A stretch of 64,000 nucleotides of DNA. Source: Hyperoodon ampullatus (lineage: Eukaryota > Chordata > Mammalia > Artiodactyla > Ziphiidae). A program made the position numbers and the translations under genes. Positions 21,365 to 31,406 of the stretch are shown piece by piece. The stretch's first letter is position 1; each line of letters opens with the position of its first letter. The stretch is from positions 9,049,239 through 9,113,238 of the forward strand of contig OX457061.1 of assembly GCA_949752795.1 (NCBI GenBank), written 5' to 3'. A model generated the notes under the pieces. That model ran no database searches and was not told the origin of the DNA. It was given only the letters and a program-made list of their open reading frames with translations.

Positions 21365-21590
21365 AAAAGGGCGTTTCTGGGCTGCTTGCTCTGCACCAGG
21401 CACTGTTCTAAGCATCTTAAATGTATTAATTCATTTAGTCCTCATAGAAAATGTAAAAAGTAGGAGCTACTATTATCCCCAAATAATGGATGATAAAACT
21501 GAGGCACAGAGAGGTTGAGAAATCCGACCAAGGGCCCATGGCTATGCAAGTAACAGAAGCAGATATAAACCAGGCAGTCAGGAGATTACC
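21365..21590 (-). repeat. MIR, antisense
   Basis: 'tgcaccaggcactgttctaa' then 'gcatcttaaatgtattaatt', 'cctcatagaaaatgtaaaaa' then 'gtaggagctactattatccc', 'aactgaggcacagagaggtt'. Well-preserved core. Confidence 0.8.
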
Positions 21591-22015
21591 AGATAGGAAA
21601 GACCCCACAATATCAACATCTCCCCTTTCTCCTAAGGTGGTTGGAAGTGGGCTTCTGTTATTTACAAATGGGTCTTAACTGAGACCACTGAAGTGGGTGC
21701 TGCATGCAGCTTTACCAAAAAGCAGCCCTCAGAACATTCACATCTTGTGCCGCCTCCAGAGGGCTTGGTAGTGGCTTCCAGCCTCTGGTACCTAGAGGTC
21801 AGAGATGATGCCCAAAATTCTTCACAAGCAGTTGGGCAGGTACAGCCAGGATGCTGCAGTGGTGTGTCACCCTTGTCTGGCTGTGTCCTTTGAGCTCTTG
21901 TCCCCTGGGGCTGCCCCCTCCTCCCACTTGGCTTTTCTGTAGTTCTTTGCCCTGATCATCCGCTCTGCATTGTTCAGAAACCTGGTTTCTAATGTGCAAG
22001 TTTCTATGACCAAAA
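21591..22015. other. No gene recognised
   Basis: Ordinary-composition DNA, short frames only. Confidence 0.5.
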
Positions 22016-22213
22016 TGTGGCAGCTACTACTTTACTGCTGTTACTCCTCTCTGTTTCTCACTGAAAATCATTTCAATTACAGAAGAAATACATGCTTGGT
22101 GCAACAAAATCAAATAACAGAAGTGTGAGAAAAAAAAAAAGCAAGATCCCAACCTCACGCCAAGGTAACCACTGTTAGTGGTTAGTATGTCCTTTAAGAA
22201 TTTTGTCTACACA

Positions 22214-22361
22214 CATAACACTTGCTTTATTTTCCAAAACTGGGATCATACTAATTTTCTAGTTGTACAAATTCTCTATTAACTTAGCATAACACTTGCT
22301 TTATTTTCCAAAACTGGGATCATACTAATTTTCTAGTTGTACAAATTCTCTATTAACTTAG
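22214..22361. repeat. Perfect 74-bp tandem duplication
   Basis: 22214-22287 and 22288-22361 are identical over all 74 bases (starting 'cataacacttgctttatttt', ending 'ctctattaacttag'). The surrounding L1 is old and diverged, so a perfect copy must be recent, or an assembly error. Confidence 0.95.
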
Positions 22362-22444
22362 TGATATACTGTGGGCATTTTCCCAAATGAACATCCCTCT
22401 CTACCTCATTCTTTTAAAGGCTACATGGTATTCCATCTATGTTT

Positions 22445-22693
22445 AAAATAGCACTGTCCAGGGCTTCCCTGGTGGCGCAGTGGTTGGGAGTCCGCCTGCC
22501 GATGCAGGGGACACGGGTTCGTGCCCCGGTCCGGGAAGATCCCACGTGCCGCGGAGCGGCTGGGCCCGTGAGCCATGGCCGCTGGGCCTGCGCGTCCGGA
22601 GCCTGTGCTCCTCAACGGGAAGGGGCCGCAGCAGTGAGAGGCCCGCGTAACGCAAAAAAAAAAAAAAAAAAAAAAAAAAATAGCACTGTCCAG
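22445..22693 (+). mobile_element. CHR-2-like SINE, first of a double insertion
   Basis: The body at 22462-22676 is full length with a long A tail. The 17-bp sequence 'aaaatagcactgtccag' lies at 22445-22461 and again at 22677-22693. Confidence 0.96.
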
Positions 22694-23055
22694 GACTTCC
22701 CTTGGTGGCGCAGTGGTTAAGAATCTGCCTGCCAATGCAGGGGACAGGGGTTCGAGCCCTGGTCTGGGAAGATCCCACATGCTGCGGAGCAACTAAGCCC
22801 GTGCCCCACCACTACTGAGCCTGCGCTCTAGAGCCTGCGAGCCACAACTACTGAGAACGCATGCCACAACTACTGAAGCCCGCGCACCTAGAGCCTGTGC
22901 CCCGCAACAAGAGAAGCCACTGCAGTGAGAAGCCCGCACACAGCAACAAAGAGTAGCCCCTGCTCGCTGCAACTAGAGAAAGCCCCTGCACAGCAACGGA
23001 GACCATAAATTAATTAATTAATTAATTAATTAATTTAAAAAATAGCACTGTCCAG
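22677..23055 (+). mobile_element. CHR-1-like SINE, second of a double insertion
   Basis: The body at 22694-23038 is a long-form copy with an (ATTA)n tail. The same 17-bp target lies at 22677-22693 and 23039-23055, so the target occurs three times around two SINEs of different subfamilies. Confidence 0.96.
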
Positions 23056-23364
23056 TAGAAATATAATGTGAGTCACACAAGTAATTTAACATTTTCTGGT
23101 AGTCACACTGAAAAAAGGAAAATTAAACAAGTGGAGTTAATTTTGCTAATATATTTTACTTAACGCAGTAGGTCCAAAATAATATCAGTTCAACATGTTA
23201 ACAATATATAGTAATTAATGAGATATTTTACAGTATTTTAAAACATTAAATCTCTGAAATCCAGCATGTACATTACACTAACATCACATCTCAATTTGGA
23301 CTAGTCACCTTTCAAGTGCTGAGTAACCACACAGGACCAGTGGCTACCATACTGGATAGCACAG
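23043..23364 (+). mobile_element. Non-autonomous hAT-like (MER-type) DNA transposon
   Basis: Starts 'tagcactgtccagtagaaat' then 'ataatgtgagtcacac' and ends 'ggctaccatactggatagca' then 'cag'. The ends are imperfect inverted repeats (10 of 15 positions by eye), and the internal 'catctcaatttggactagtc' is typical of this MER family. Its left tip is the SINE target above. Exact family name not claimed. Confidence 0.65.
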
Positions 23365-23799
23365 ACTTCAACTATAATTTAGCTGTGTGCCTGTTGATGG
23401 AACTAGAGATTGCATCCACTTCTTGCTATTATAAGCAATGCTACAATAAACATTCTTATGCTTATCACGTTACACATGCATGTGATTATTTCTGTAGGAT
23501 AGATTTATAGAAGTGAGGTTTCTAGGTCAGAGAGTTTATGCATTTTGTAGTATAATAGATATAGCTAAATTACCCTCTGATAAGGCTAAACCAATTTATA
23601 CTTCCACCAACAGTACATAAGAATGATCATTTTCCCACACTCCTGACAAATTGGATGGCATGTGCTTAAAATTTTTTTCATCTCTCTCTGCCCTTTTGCA
23701 TCTGTAAATCAGTTCACTGCATTGCCTCACAGAAGGAGAGATCTGTTTCAAAGCTGCATTTTTTTTATTGGCTACCATTTTCAGCCAGATAAAGGTCGT

Positions 23800-24124
23800 A
23801 TTTGGCTGGGTAGGTAACAGAAAACCCAGCGAACATTGGCTCAAATACATAGGACTTTATTTTCTCTTGCTAAAAGAAGTCTGGAGAAAGGTGGCTGCTC
23901 GTGGTGGTTGACCCAAAAAACAATGATGCCTGCAAAGTTCTTTCTTTCTAATTCAACATTCTTAGCAGGTAGGCTTTTCCTGCCTCATGGTTACCAGCTA
24001 ATGGTCACAAGGTGGCTGCCACCACTCCAGACATCATGTCTGTATCCCAGGCAGGGAGGAGGGGGAGGTGGATGGCACTAGCTACTTCTTACCCAGAATA
24101 CTTACACCTCATTGGTAAGAACTG
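23800..24124. repeat. Probable old interspersed repeat, family unknown
   Basis: 'ggactttattttctcttgct' then 'aaaagaagtctggagaaagg' and 'catggttaccagctaatggt' then 'cacaaggtggctgcc' resemble a widespread mammalian repeat read antisense, but I cannot name the family confidently. Confidence 0.35.
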
Positions 24125-24519
24125 AAAGGCTGTCCCAGTTGCAAAGGGCTGGGAAAAAGAATAACAGCTTTTTGGCCTATTGTGGAAGGTGGCAAGAGAA
24201 AATGGGATTAGCAATGGCTGATTGGTTAGCTAAGAACAGTCCCGCTATACCATCCACCCCTAAAGATAGGTCTCAGGCTTTAATGTAAAAAATCCCACTC
24301 TTGAATCCAGGGCCACCTGTTTCTGGTCCTGGTCATAGTTACCTCTCGCTGCACTCACCAGTCTGGCCTCGCCATGCCTAGTTTTTCATTGTAGTGCACT
24401 TTGAACCACAAGCCTTAGGGATCCTTCTGGGCCCTGGTTGTGGCTGGATATGAGGAGCTTCTGGAAAGAGTGCTTGTGATTGGCAGCTTCTGACCTGGCT
24501 CCTGGTGATCCCTGCCTCT
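24125..24519. other. No gene recognised
   Basis: Unassigned; may be the 5' part of the LTR remnant that follows. Confidence 0.4.
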
Positions 24520-24980
24520 GCTCTTTGTGCCCTTGTATCACCTCCCCTTGAGTGAGACTTGCTTCTAAGGAACAGAATATGGCAGAGTGATGAGATGTCA
24601 CTCCTGTGATTAGGACTGTGACTTGTCTTGTTGGTGGTCTCTCTCCATTGCCTTCTCAGCTTGTACCCTCAGCAAGCTGCCATGTTGTCAAGGCCCATGT
24701 GACAAGGAACTGAGGGTGGCCTCTGGCTAACAGCCCATGAAAAACTGAATTCTGCCAAAAACCACATGAGTGAGCTTGAAAGTAGTCTTCTCCAGTTGAG
24801 CCATGAGATAACTACATCCCCAGCCAACATGTTTGACTGCAGCCTGTGAGAGACCCTGAGTCAGAAGACCCAGAATTCCAGACCTACAAGAAGCTATGAG
24901 ATAACAAATGCACTTGTTTCAAGCCCTTAAGTTTTGGGGTAATTTATTACGCAGCAATGCATAGCTGATAGCATGCTGTT
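24520..24980 (+). mobile_element. MaLR/MLT1-type LTR remnant
   Basis: 'atggcagagtgatgagatgt' then 'cactcctgtgattagg', 'aaggcccatgtgacaaggaa' then 'ctgagggtggcctctggcta', 'tgcagcctgtgagagaccct' then 'gagtcagaagaccca', 'aagctatgagataacaaatg' and 'ttacgcagcaatgcatagct' then 'gatag'. Ordered landmarks of an MLT1-like LTR. Confidence 0.65.
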
Positions 24981-25369
24981 GGAAGACTGCCTCCTTGGGA
25001 GCAACCAACTCTTATCTCTGTATCAGGTTCTTGTCCTTCAAAACCTCTCCCCTCCTCACACAACTGTAGGGCAAGGGCAGCTGTGACTGACAGGCAAAGG
25101 TAATTTCCAGGCATTCAGAGAGCCCAGAGCCCTGTGTACACCTTCCCCATCTTTTCACACTTTCCCATGAGTTCCTTGGGACTTCATCTTGGAAGAGAGG
25201 CCAGAGACAGAGATACTTCTATTGCTATGTGGACTCACATTTCCATGAGGAGCATCCCTGGCCTCTCTCTGCACCCCTTGCTGATTCCGCCATCTTTCCT
25301 ATGGTTCTTGTTTCCCCTTTCTCACCTTTTTAAAAGTTGAGAGGTTTTCCCCTTTTATTCCATTTCTTT
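24981..25369. other. No gene recognised
   Basis: Unassigned DNA. Only a 68-codon frame with no recognisable domain. Confidence 0.5.
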
Positions 25370-27300
25370 TCCTCTATAGATTTGGTAGTTACATACTCCT
25401 TTTCTATTATTTTTTAGAAATTACCCTTAAAGTTTTATTTTTCAAACTTTAAAAACAGTCTAGGGTTAATAATTATTTAGTCTCCCTGCCATCCCCAGAT
25501 AATTCAAGGACTTTAAACCACATGAATTCCAATCACCCCTCCCAACTTGTATATGATTGACATCCAGTATTTGAGTTCTACCTTTTTTTTTCTTTTTTGC
25601 CCACAAAGTAGACATTATTATTGCTATTAACACTATTTTTTTTTCTTTTTCTTTTCCTTTTTTGCAGTACGCGGGCCTCCCACTGCCATGGCCTCTCCCG
25701 TTGCGGAGCACAGGCTCCGGACGCACAGGCTCAGCGGCCATGGCTCACGGGCCCAGCTGCTCCGCGGCATGTGGGATCCTCCCAGACCGGGGCACGAACC
25801 CGTGTCCCCCGCATCGGCAGGCAGACTCCCAACCACTGCGCCACCAGGGAAGCCCTATTAACACTATTTTATACAGACACTTTTTGTTTAAATTTACTTA
25901 CTTGTTTACCACTTCCTTACTCACCATTTGTTCTTGTATATCAGACTTTCCTTTTGGGATCATTTTTACTTTCCTTTAATGAAAGTCTATCAGTGATAAA
26001 ATCCCTCAGGTTTTGTTCATATGAAGATGACTTTATTTTGTTCTCATTCTCAAAAGATAGTTTTACTGAGTATGCAAACCTAGGTCAATAATTATTTTGT
26101 CTTGGCACTTTGAAAATAGTTTCCCATTTCTTACGGATTTCTATTGTGGCTATCGATAATTTTACTGTTAGTCTAAATGCCATTATTTTATAACCAGTTT
26201 GTTTCTATTCTCTGGTTGCTTCTAAGTTCTTATCTTTATTTTTGGTCTTTTGCAAGTTTACTACAATGTGTCTCAGAGTGGATTCACTTCTCTTACAAGT
26301 TCTGAAAAGTTCTCAGCCATTATCTCTTCAAATATAATCTCACCTTAGCTTTCTCTGCTCTTTCCTTGTGGGTTTCAGCTGCATAGTAGACCTTCTTATT
26401 CTTGTCTCCATTTCTCTTAACCTCCTTTTATATTTTACATCTCTTTTTTTCTCTGTGCTATATTCTGGGTAATTTCTTCAGATCTACTTTCCAGTTCATA
26501 ATTTTCTCTTCAGCTGCATTTAATCTATTTAGTCCATCTCATGAGATTTTTATATCACTGATTATAATTTTCACTTATACAAGTTCTATTTGGTTTATTT
26601 TCAAATCTTCTGGCCATTGTAGACAGGTTTTTATTCCACATATTTTTTTGCGATGTGATTCCATCTTGTATTTCTTTGAACATTTTATACATGATTGTTT
26701 TATATTCTGTATTCGGTAATTCCAATAGCCAAAGTATTTAGGAAGGGCGTATTGCCTCAGCATATTGTTTATTGTATTGCTGACTCTCACTCATAGTGGC
26801 TTGTTTCCTTGTAGTCTGGTGATCACTGATTGTGAGCTCATATTTTTAATTTAATCTGTGGGAATCCTGAGGGCCTAAATTGGAGGTACATTACATTCAT
26901 ACTGATGGCATTTGCATTTAGTCGGGGCTGCTATTAACCTGGGACTACTTTAGCCACCTTCAAGAGACCTTGGCACAATTCAGGAGTCTCAAGTTAAGTT
27001 CTCTCACCTTGCTTCTGCCCTAGACTTAATTTGCCTATCACAGTGCTTATTTCAACATTTAGCCTGACTTTCCTGTTTACCTGTTAGTGATGACTCCATG
27101 CTTTAGTTTTAGTTACTCACTGTCTTGTTGAGTTTTTCTTGGCAGAGGGTATTTAGTCCTTAGAGATTTCCCTTACTTTCTAACAAACCCAGCAATGCAT
27201 TAAAAATAATGGTTTGTTTTATTTTGTTTTGTTTTTGTAATTCATGCAGAATCTAGTTGTATTTTAGTGGGAGGGCCTTTTAGAGCACTAGTTCACCATC
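25370..27300 (-). mobile_element. Old L1 5'-region fragment, antisense, with SINE insert
   Basis: 'ttctcagccattatctcttc' then 'aaatataatctcacc', 'gtttcagctgcatagtagac', 'ttctcttcagctgcatttaa', 'caagttctatttggtttatt', and 'catacatgattgttttatat' read as the antisense 5'/ORF1-side region of old L1M. All frames are broken. Confidence 0.5.
25625..25870 (-). mobile_element. CHR-2-like SINE, antisense, with target duplication
   Basis: The direct repeat 'tattaacactatttt' occurs at about 25625 and 25856. The body ends 'gcgccaccagggaagccc'. Tail is T-rich with C interruptions. Confidence 0.94.
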
Positions 27301-27309
27301 TTACCAAAA

Positions 27310-27470
27310 GTGGAAACCTCATGATGCTATTATTATCCCCATTTTACAGATGAGGGAACTGAGGCTTAGAAAATTAAATGTCTTGCTCAAGACTACACAG
27401 CAACACAAGCAGTGGCAGAGTCAAGACTAGAACCCATGCTGTCTGACTCCAGAACCTGAACCTGAGTTTA
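27310..27470 (-). repeat. MIR, antisense
   Basis: 'tattattatccccattttac' then 'agatgagggaactgaggctt', 'aatgtcttgctcaagactac' then 'acagcaacacaagc', 'agaacccatgctgtctgact'. Clear. Confidence 0.82.
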
Positions 27471-28059
27471 TCCAGAGGCTTGCTGGTCCCCAAAGGAGAA
27501 GAAACATGTTATAGGGTTACAGCCTTGAAGTGTGTGGTACAGGCTCAGGTCAACACTCTGGGATGAACCCACAAACTTCTACTGAGGAAGGAATGATGAG
27601 ACCCAGTCTGGCCTAGAGTGGGTAGGCCCCAGCCATCCAGCACCAGCTGCCAGCTTGGCAGCAGCTCAGCCAGAGGCCATAGAGGGCACTCAGCCCGCAG
27701 TTCCACCCTGGGAAGGGAGCCAGAAGGAGCTTCCTGCACTCGGGTTTCCATGACAACCAGTCACCCTATTCAATAAGACGCAAAAGCCACAGGCAGTGAT
27801 TGGAACATTCCTGAATCTTCAGTCCTAATTACAGGTAGGTCTTCTGCAGCATTGGGGGCAGTATGAGAGGGATTCAGAGGAAAGAGAATTCATGTGAAGG
27901 GATAATGTTCAAACAAGCTCACAATGCCACTCACCAGCCTCTTCCTCCTCACGCACACCCCAAGTATCATGGACCCAGGGTCCCATGTCCAAGGAAGTCC
28001 AGAAACAGGCTGGGGGCAGCCTGGTGCTAGGTCCCAAACAATACCGGTTCCCCTTTATC
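27471..28059. other. Repeat-poor DNA, no gene recognised
   Basis: Unassigned DNA with GC-rich patches; the only frame is 68 codons on the minus strand with no domain. Confidence 0.5.
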
Positions 28060-28640
28060 ATTCAACAGCAATCCCCTCTTGACTCCTCCTGCCAGGTTCT
28101 CAGGCTCCTATGTGAAATAAGGGCCCTGCCCTCTGTGAGCAATTAGTCTAGTGCAAGACCTAGACAGATCCTAACAGCCAATTATAACCAGGGGGCAAGG
28201 GAGCACAGAGGCCATGAGAGCACAGAAGAGGGATCCCCTCCAGGAAGTCTTCCCAGAGCAGAGGTACTTGAGCTGGGCCTGGGGTGACAAAAATCTAGCC
28301 CAGTACAGAAGGGAGGGAAGGGCATTCCAGGCAGAGGGAACCACATGCAATAGGCTCAGAAGCATGAAGGGGTAAGGTTATTTTAGTAAAACGAAGTGAG
28401 GGAAGCAGGAAAGGCAGCCTTGAACTCAACGCTGTGAACTTTGGCTTTATCCTGGGAGCAGCCAGCAGCCCTTAAAGGGTTTTAAAAGGGTATGACAGGG
28501 CCCTATTGTCATCATAGTATCGAGGACGGATAGGAGCTCATTGAAATAACACAAGGAGAGACCACAGTAAGGAGTACGGTGACTGAGGTGGCAGGGATAA
28601 GAGAGAAGGGGACAGATTTGAGAGATGTTTAGAAGGGCAA
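28060..28640 (-). mobile_element. L2 LINE 3' region, antisense
   Basis: 'gaagggcattccaggcagag' then 'ggaaccacatgcaataggct', 'actttggctttatcctggga', 'cccttaaagggttttaaaag' then 'ggtatgacagggcc', 'tgactgaggtggcagggata'. Antisense L2 layout. Confidence 0.7.
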
Positions 28641-29189
28641 ATCCATAGGACTCGGTGAGAGATGGGCTGTGAGGCGTGTGAAGACAGGAGCGTTAGCCAG
28701 GAGCAGGTGTGGGAGAAGGGGAGGGGCGGCCACAACAGACCCTTGCCGGGTCACGTGGAGGTGACCACTTTTCCTCATACAGATGCTGGTGGTTGAGCTC
28801 CCTGGAGTGTGCTATCCAGGACATGTCCTCTCCAGGTCAACGCAGAAGAAGAATGTTTCAAAGCCTTTTCCAGCAGAGGCTTCAACTACCAGGCGGGCAG
28901 TTCCAGCTGCAGTTCTGCCCCCCCACTCCCACGCCCTGCTCTGAACTGAACCAGCCCTGGTGTCCCAGAGCCCCCCACAAGGGGCAATCTGGGAAGCTGG
29001 TGTCTCTCCCTGCTGGGCCACTGGCTCCACATCTCCCAGGCCAGGGGAGCCAAATTTCTGTTTTGTGCTTTTTGTTTCCTTCTGGTTATGTGCTTGTCAC
29101 AAAGTTATGTCTGTGGCTGCTTGACTGGGTAATCTGGGGCTGTATCAATAAGAAGTAAACTGTAGAGAAATCAAGGTGATGATTACAAA
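28641..29189. other. Repeat-poor GC-rich DNA, no gene recognised
   Basis: A 149-codon plus frame (28709-29158) is present but has no recognisable domain. Start of the repeat-poor block that leads into the CpG-rich region. Confidence 0.45.
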
Positions 29190-29288
29190 TCTTAAAAAGG
29201 GGTTCTGGAGTCAGACATAACTGTGTTCAAATCCTGACTCTAACTGGCTGGGTGTCTATGGGCAGTGCCTCCCCCAGTTAACGGGATC
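29190..29288 (+). repeat. MIR fragment
   Basis: 'gttctggagtcagacataac' then 'tgtgttcaaatcctgactct' and 'aactggctgggtgtctatgg'. 5' half only. Confidence 0.65.
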
Positions 29289-29689
29289 CTCAGCCATTCC
29301 ACGCCCTTCTGCTCACGCTTCTTTCCTCGCTCAAGCCCCCCTCCTGTTCACACTCGTCTCCTGTTCTCCTTCATCCCCTCCAGTGCCAGACCACACTCCT
29401 GCCCCCACTAATTGATCCAGGTAAGGAGTCATAGCAGGCTCCTGAGGGAAGTGTTGGGGCCCAGCTGCCTCCCCATGCCCCCTCCCTTCATTTCCAGCCC
29501 CCAACCTGATCTCCCAGCAGGTGCCAGGCCCGTCCATCAGGGACCGGAGCTTACCTGCCTCACCTGCAGACTGCACTGGTGTACCTGACCGAGATCGGGG
29601 CCCCAAGGCTGATATCCACTTCTAGTCCTCTTATTCCCTCTTCCAGTATCCCTCCTCGACCCCCCACACCCCAACACTCAACTGGGAGC
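29289..29689. other. No gene or repeat recognised
   Basis: C-rich plus-strand DNA with 91- and 97-codon chance frames on opposite strands. Confidence 0.45.
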
Positions 29690-30720
29690 TGGAGGAGGGA
29701 GGTGTGGCCTACGAAGGAGCCTGGGAAAGGGGGCGGGGCCAGGCCTGAGAAGCTACGAGGCGAACCCTACCCCTGGGCCCAGACAATCCAGACCCCCTCC
29801 AGGAAGGCCCGGAGGAACCAGAGGGGGGTCGCAGGCTGGCCGCCCCGCAGAGTCCGGGCGCCCCGGGCCTGACCCACGCCCTGCCTGGTGGAGTCACCCC
29901 CTGGCCGAGGCTCCCAGACCCAGCACCCACTTCCTGCCCGGGGCGGGGCCTGCGGCCACAAGCCAAGCGCCGTAAAATTTAAAGAGGTGAGAGAGACACT
30001 TTGCAGAAACCTCAGCAGTGCGGGGAAATGAAATAAGGCCTCCCTTCGGGGCGCCCGCCCCCGCCTGCGCCGCCCGAGCCCGGAGCCACCTCGGAGGGTC
30101 CAGGTGCGGACCCGCACTTAATACACCCCTCTCCCTAGGGCTGGAATGGAGACACGCTCCCTCCCCACACTGCCCCCCACCCAGCTTGGGAGAGCGAGGC
30201 CAGGCACCAGGGATCCGGACCCCAGCAACCTGCGTGGTGTTCCAGGCTAGGGCTGAGTCCGGCCGCTGTCCCTCATCCTGGCCAGGGCCAAGAGAGCATC
30301 TCCTCCCCCACGGGGAAGAGCAGATCCAAAAATGCCCACCCCCCGCCAACTTGTCCCCATGCCTTTCTCGGGTGTCCGATGGTGCTTCTGGTTCCTGCCA
30401 CCCCCTCCCTCTCCTTCGCCATCTGAGAGTCCACCCCCACCCCCGTCCAGCCCTCATCTTTCCCTCCATGATGATGGATGGAGCCTTCAGGGAGCTAGTG
30501 CGGGCCGGCTTGGCTCAGGCGGAAATGAAGAGGATAAGATCTGCGAGCCGAGCCCCTGTGACACTGTGATATCCGCCTCGCTCGCTGAGCTCGGGGCGAT
30601 GGATGGGCAGAGCCCCGCCACCCCCCACCCCCACCCCGTACGCTGTGCGCGCGCACACCGCCCCCCGCCACGGCGCCCCTCCCAGAAACACCGCACTGCA
30701 GCCACACACGCGGCAGGCTG
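29690..30720. promoter_or_regulatory. CpG-rich, repeat-free block; candidate CpG-island promoter
   Basis: Dense CpG compared with the rest of the window. Sp1-type GC boxes 'gggggcggggcc' near 29731 and 'ggggcggggcc' near 29940, the latter next to an Ets-like 'cacttcctgcc'. An AT-rich 'gtaaaatttaaagagg' lies near 29972. Several open frames up to 191 codons occur on both strands, as expected in stop-poor GC-rich DNA. Direction and gene are unknown; no repeat was recognised for about 1 kb. Confidence 0.45.
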
Positions 30721-31405
30721 ACTCCCCCTTCCCACACACTTAGCCCTCTACACATCTGGACGTGCCCCACACACATATATGGAACTGTCCCTCTTCCCCT
30801 AACACACTCGCAGCAGGCACGAGTGCACACACGAAGATTGCCCTTAGCACAAATCACACCTTATACATTTGCCCATCCTACTGCTTCTTGCCTGTGCACA
30901 TATACCCACACCCAGGCAGGCTGGACCTCCTTGCCCCCAACACAGTGTTCCTAGAGTCTCATGGGTCACTCAAGAAGACGGTGTGACCACTGTGAAACTA
31001 AGCCCTGGGTGGGGGGTCTTAGAGCAGGGAGCAGGACAACAGTTGCTACTTGTACTCATCATCTTGTTTGGCCACTGAGTGGGTCAGGTTTGGCACGGAC
31101 AGCGGGCAGCACTTGTACTGTCTAAATAGGCCTCACCATCAGTGTTGCCGTGGTTACCATCTTCCTAGCACTATCACACAGCAACATCATTGTTACTATG
31201 GTTGCAGGCCCGCACTCCCCTCCTCTGCATTGCTACCATTTGCTTGCCATCGCCATTACCATTGATTCATTCACTCATTTGTGTATTCACTCATCCCCTC
31301 ACATTCTGCTCATCAACTCGGGATACAGAGATGAGTGAATCGGTGCCCACCTTTGGGAGTGCACAGTGGAATGGGGGAGATGAGAGGTAAGCAACCAACA
31401 GTATT
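30721..31405. other. Repeat-poor DNA, no gene recognised
   Basis: Continues the repeat-poor block with 'cacaca'-rich patches. Short chance frames only. Confidence 0.45.
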
Positions 31406-31406
31406 G

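Larger units (their letters stand above)
22020..23690 (-). mobile_element. Old L1 3' region, antisense, interrupted
   Basis: Left part: 'ctacctcattcttttaaagg' then 'ctacatggtattccatctat'. Right part after the hAT element: 'ataagcaatgctacaataaa' then 'cattctta', 'gtgattatttctgtaggata' then 'gatttatagaagtgaggttt', and 'ttatacttccaccaacagta'. The two parts are contiguous in L1, so everything from about 22449 to 23364 is inserted. Confidence 0.7.

Noticed and set aside
22694..23038. Direct repeats with spacers resembling a CRISPR array
   Set aside because: The regular 'ctactgagcc...' phrases are internal repeats of the CHR-1 SINE body; this is vertebrate DNA without cas genes.
29767..30735. Several frames of 74-191 codons on both strands in the CpG-rich block
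   Set aside because: GC-rich DNA has few stop codons; frames overlap on both strands and end arbitrarily. I keep the region as a promoter candidate but not as coding.
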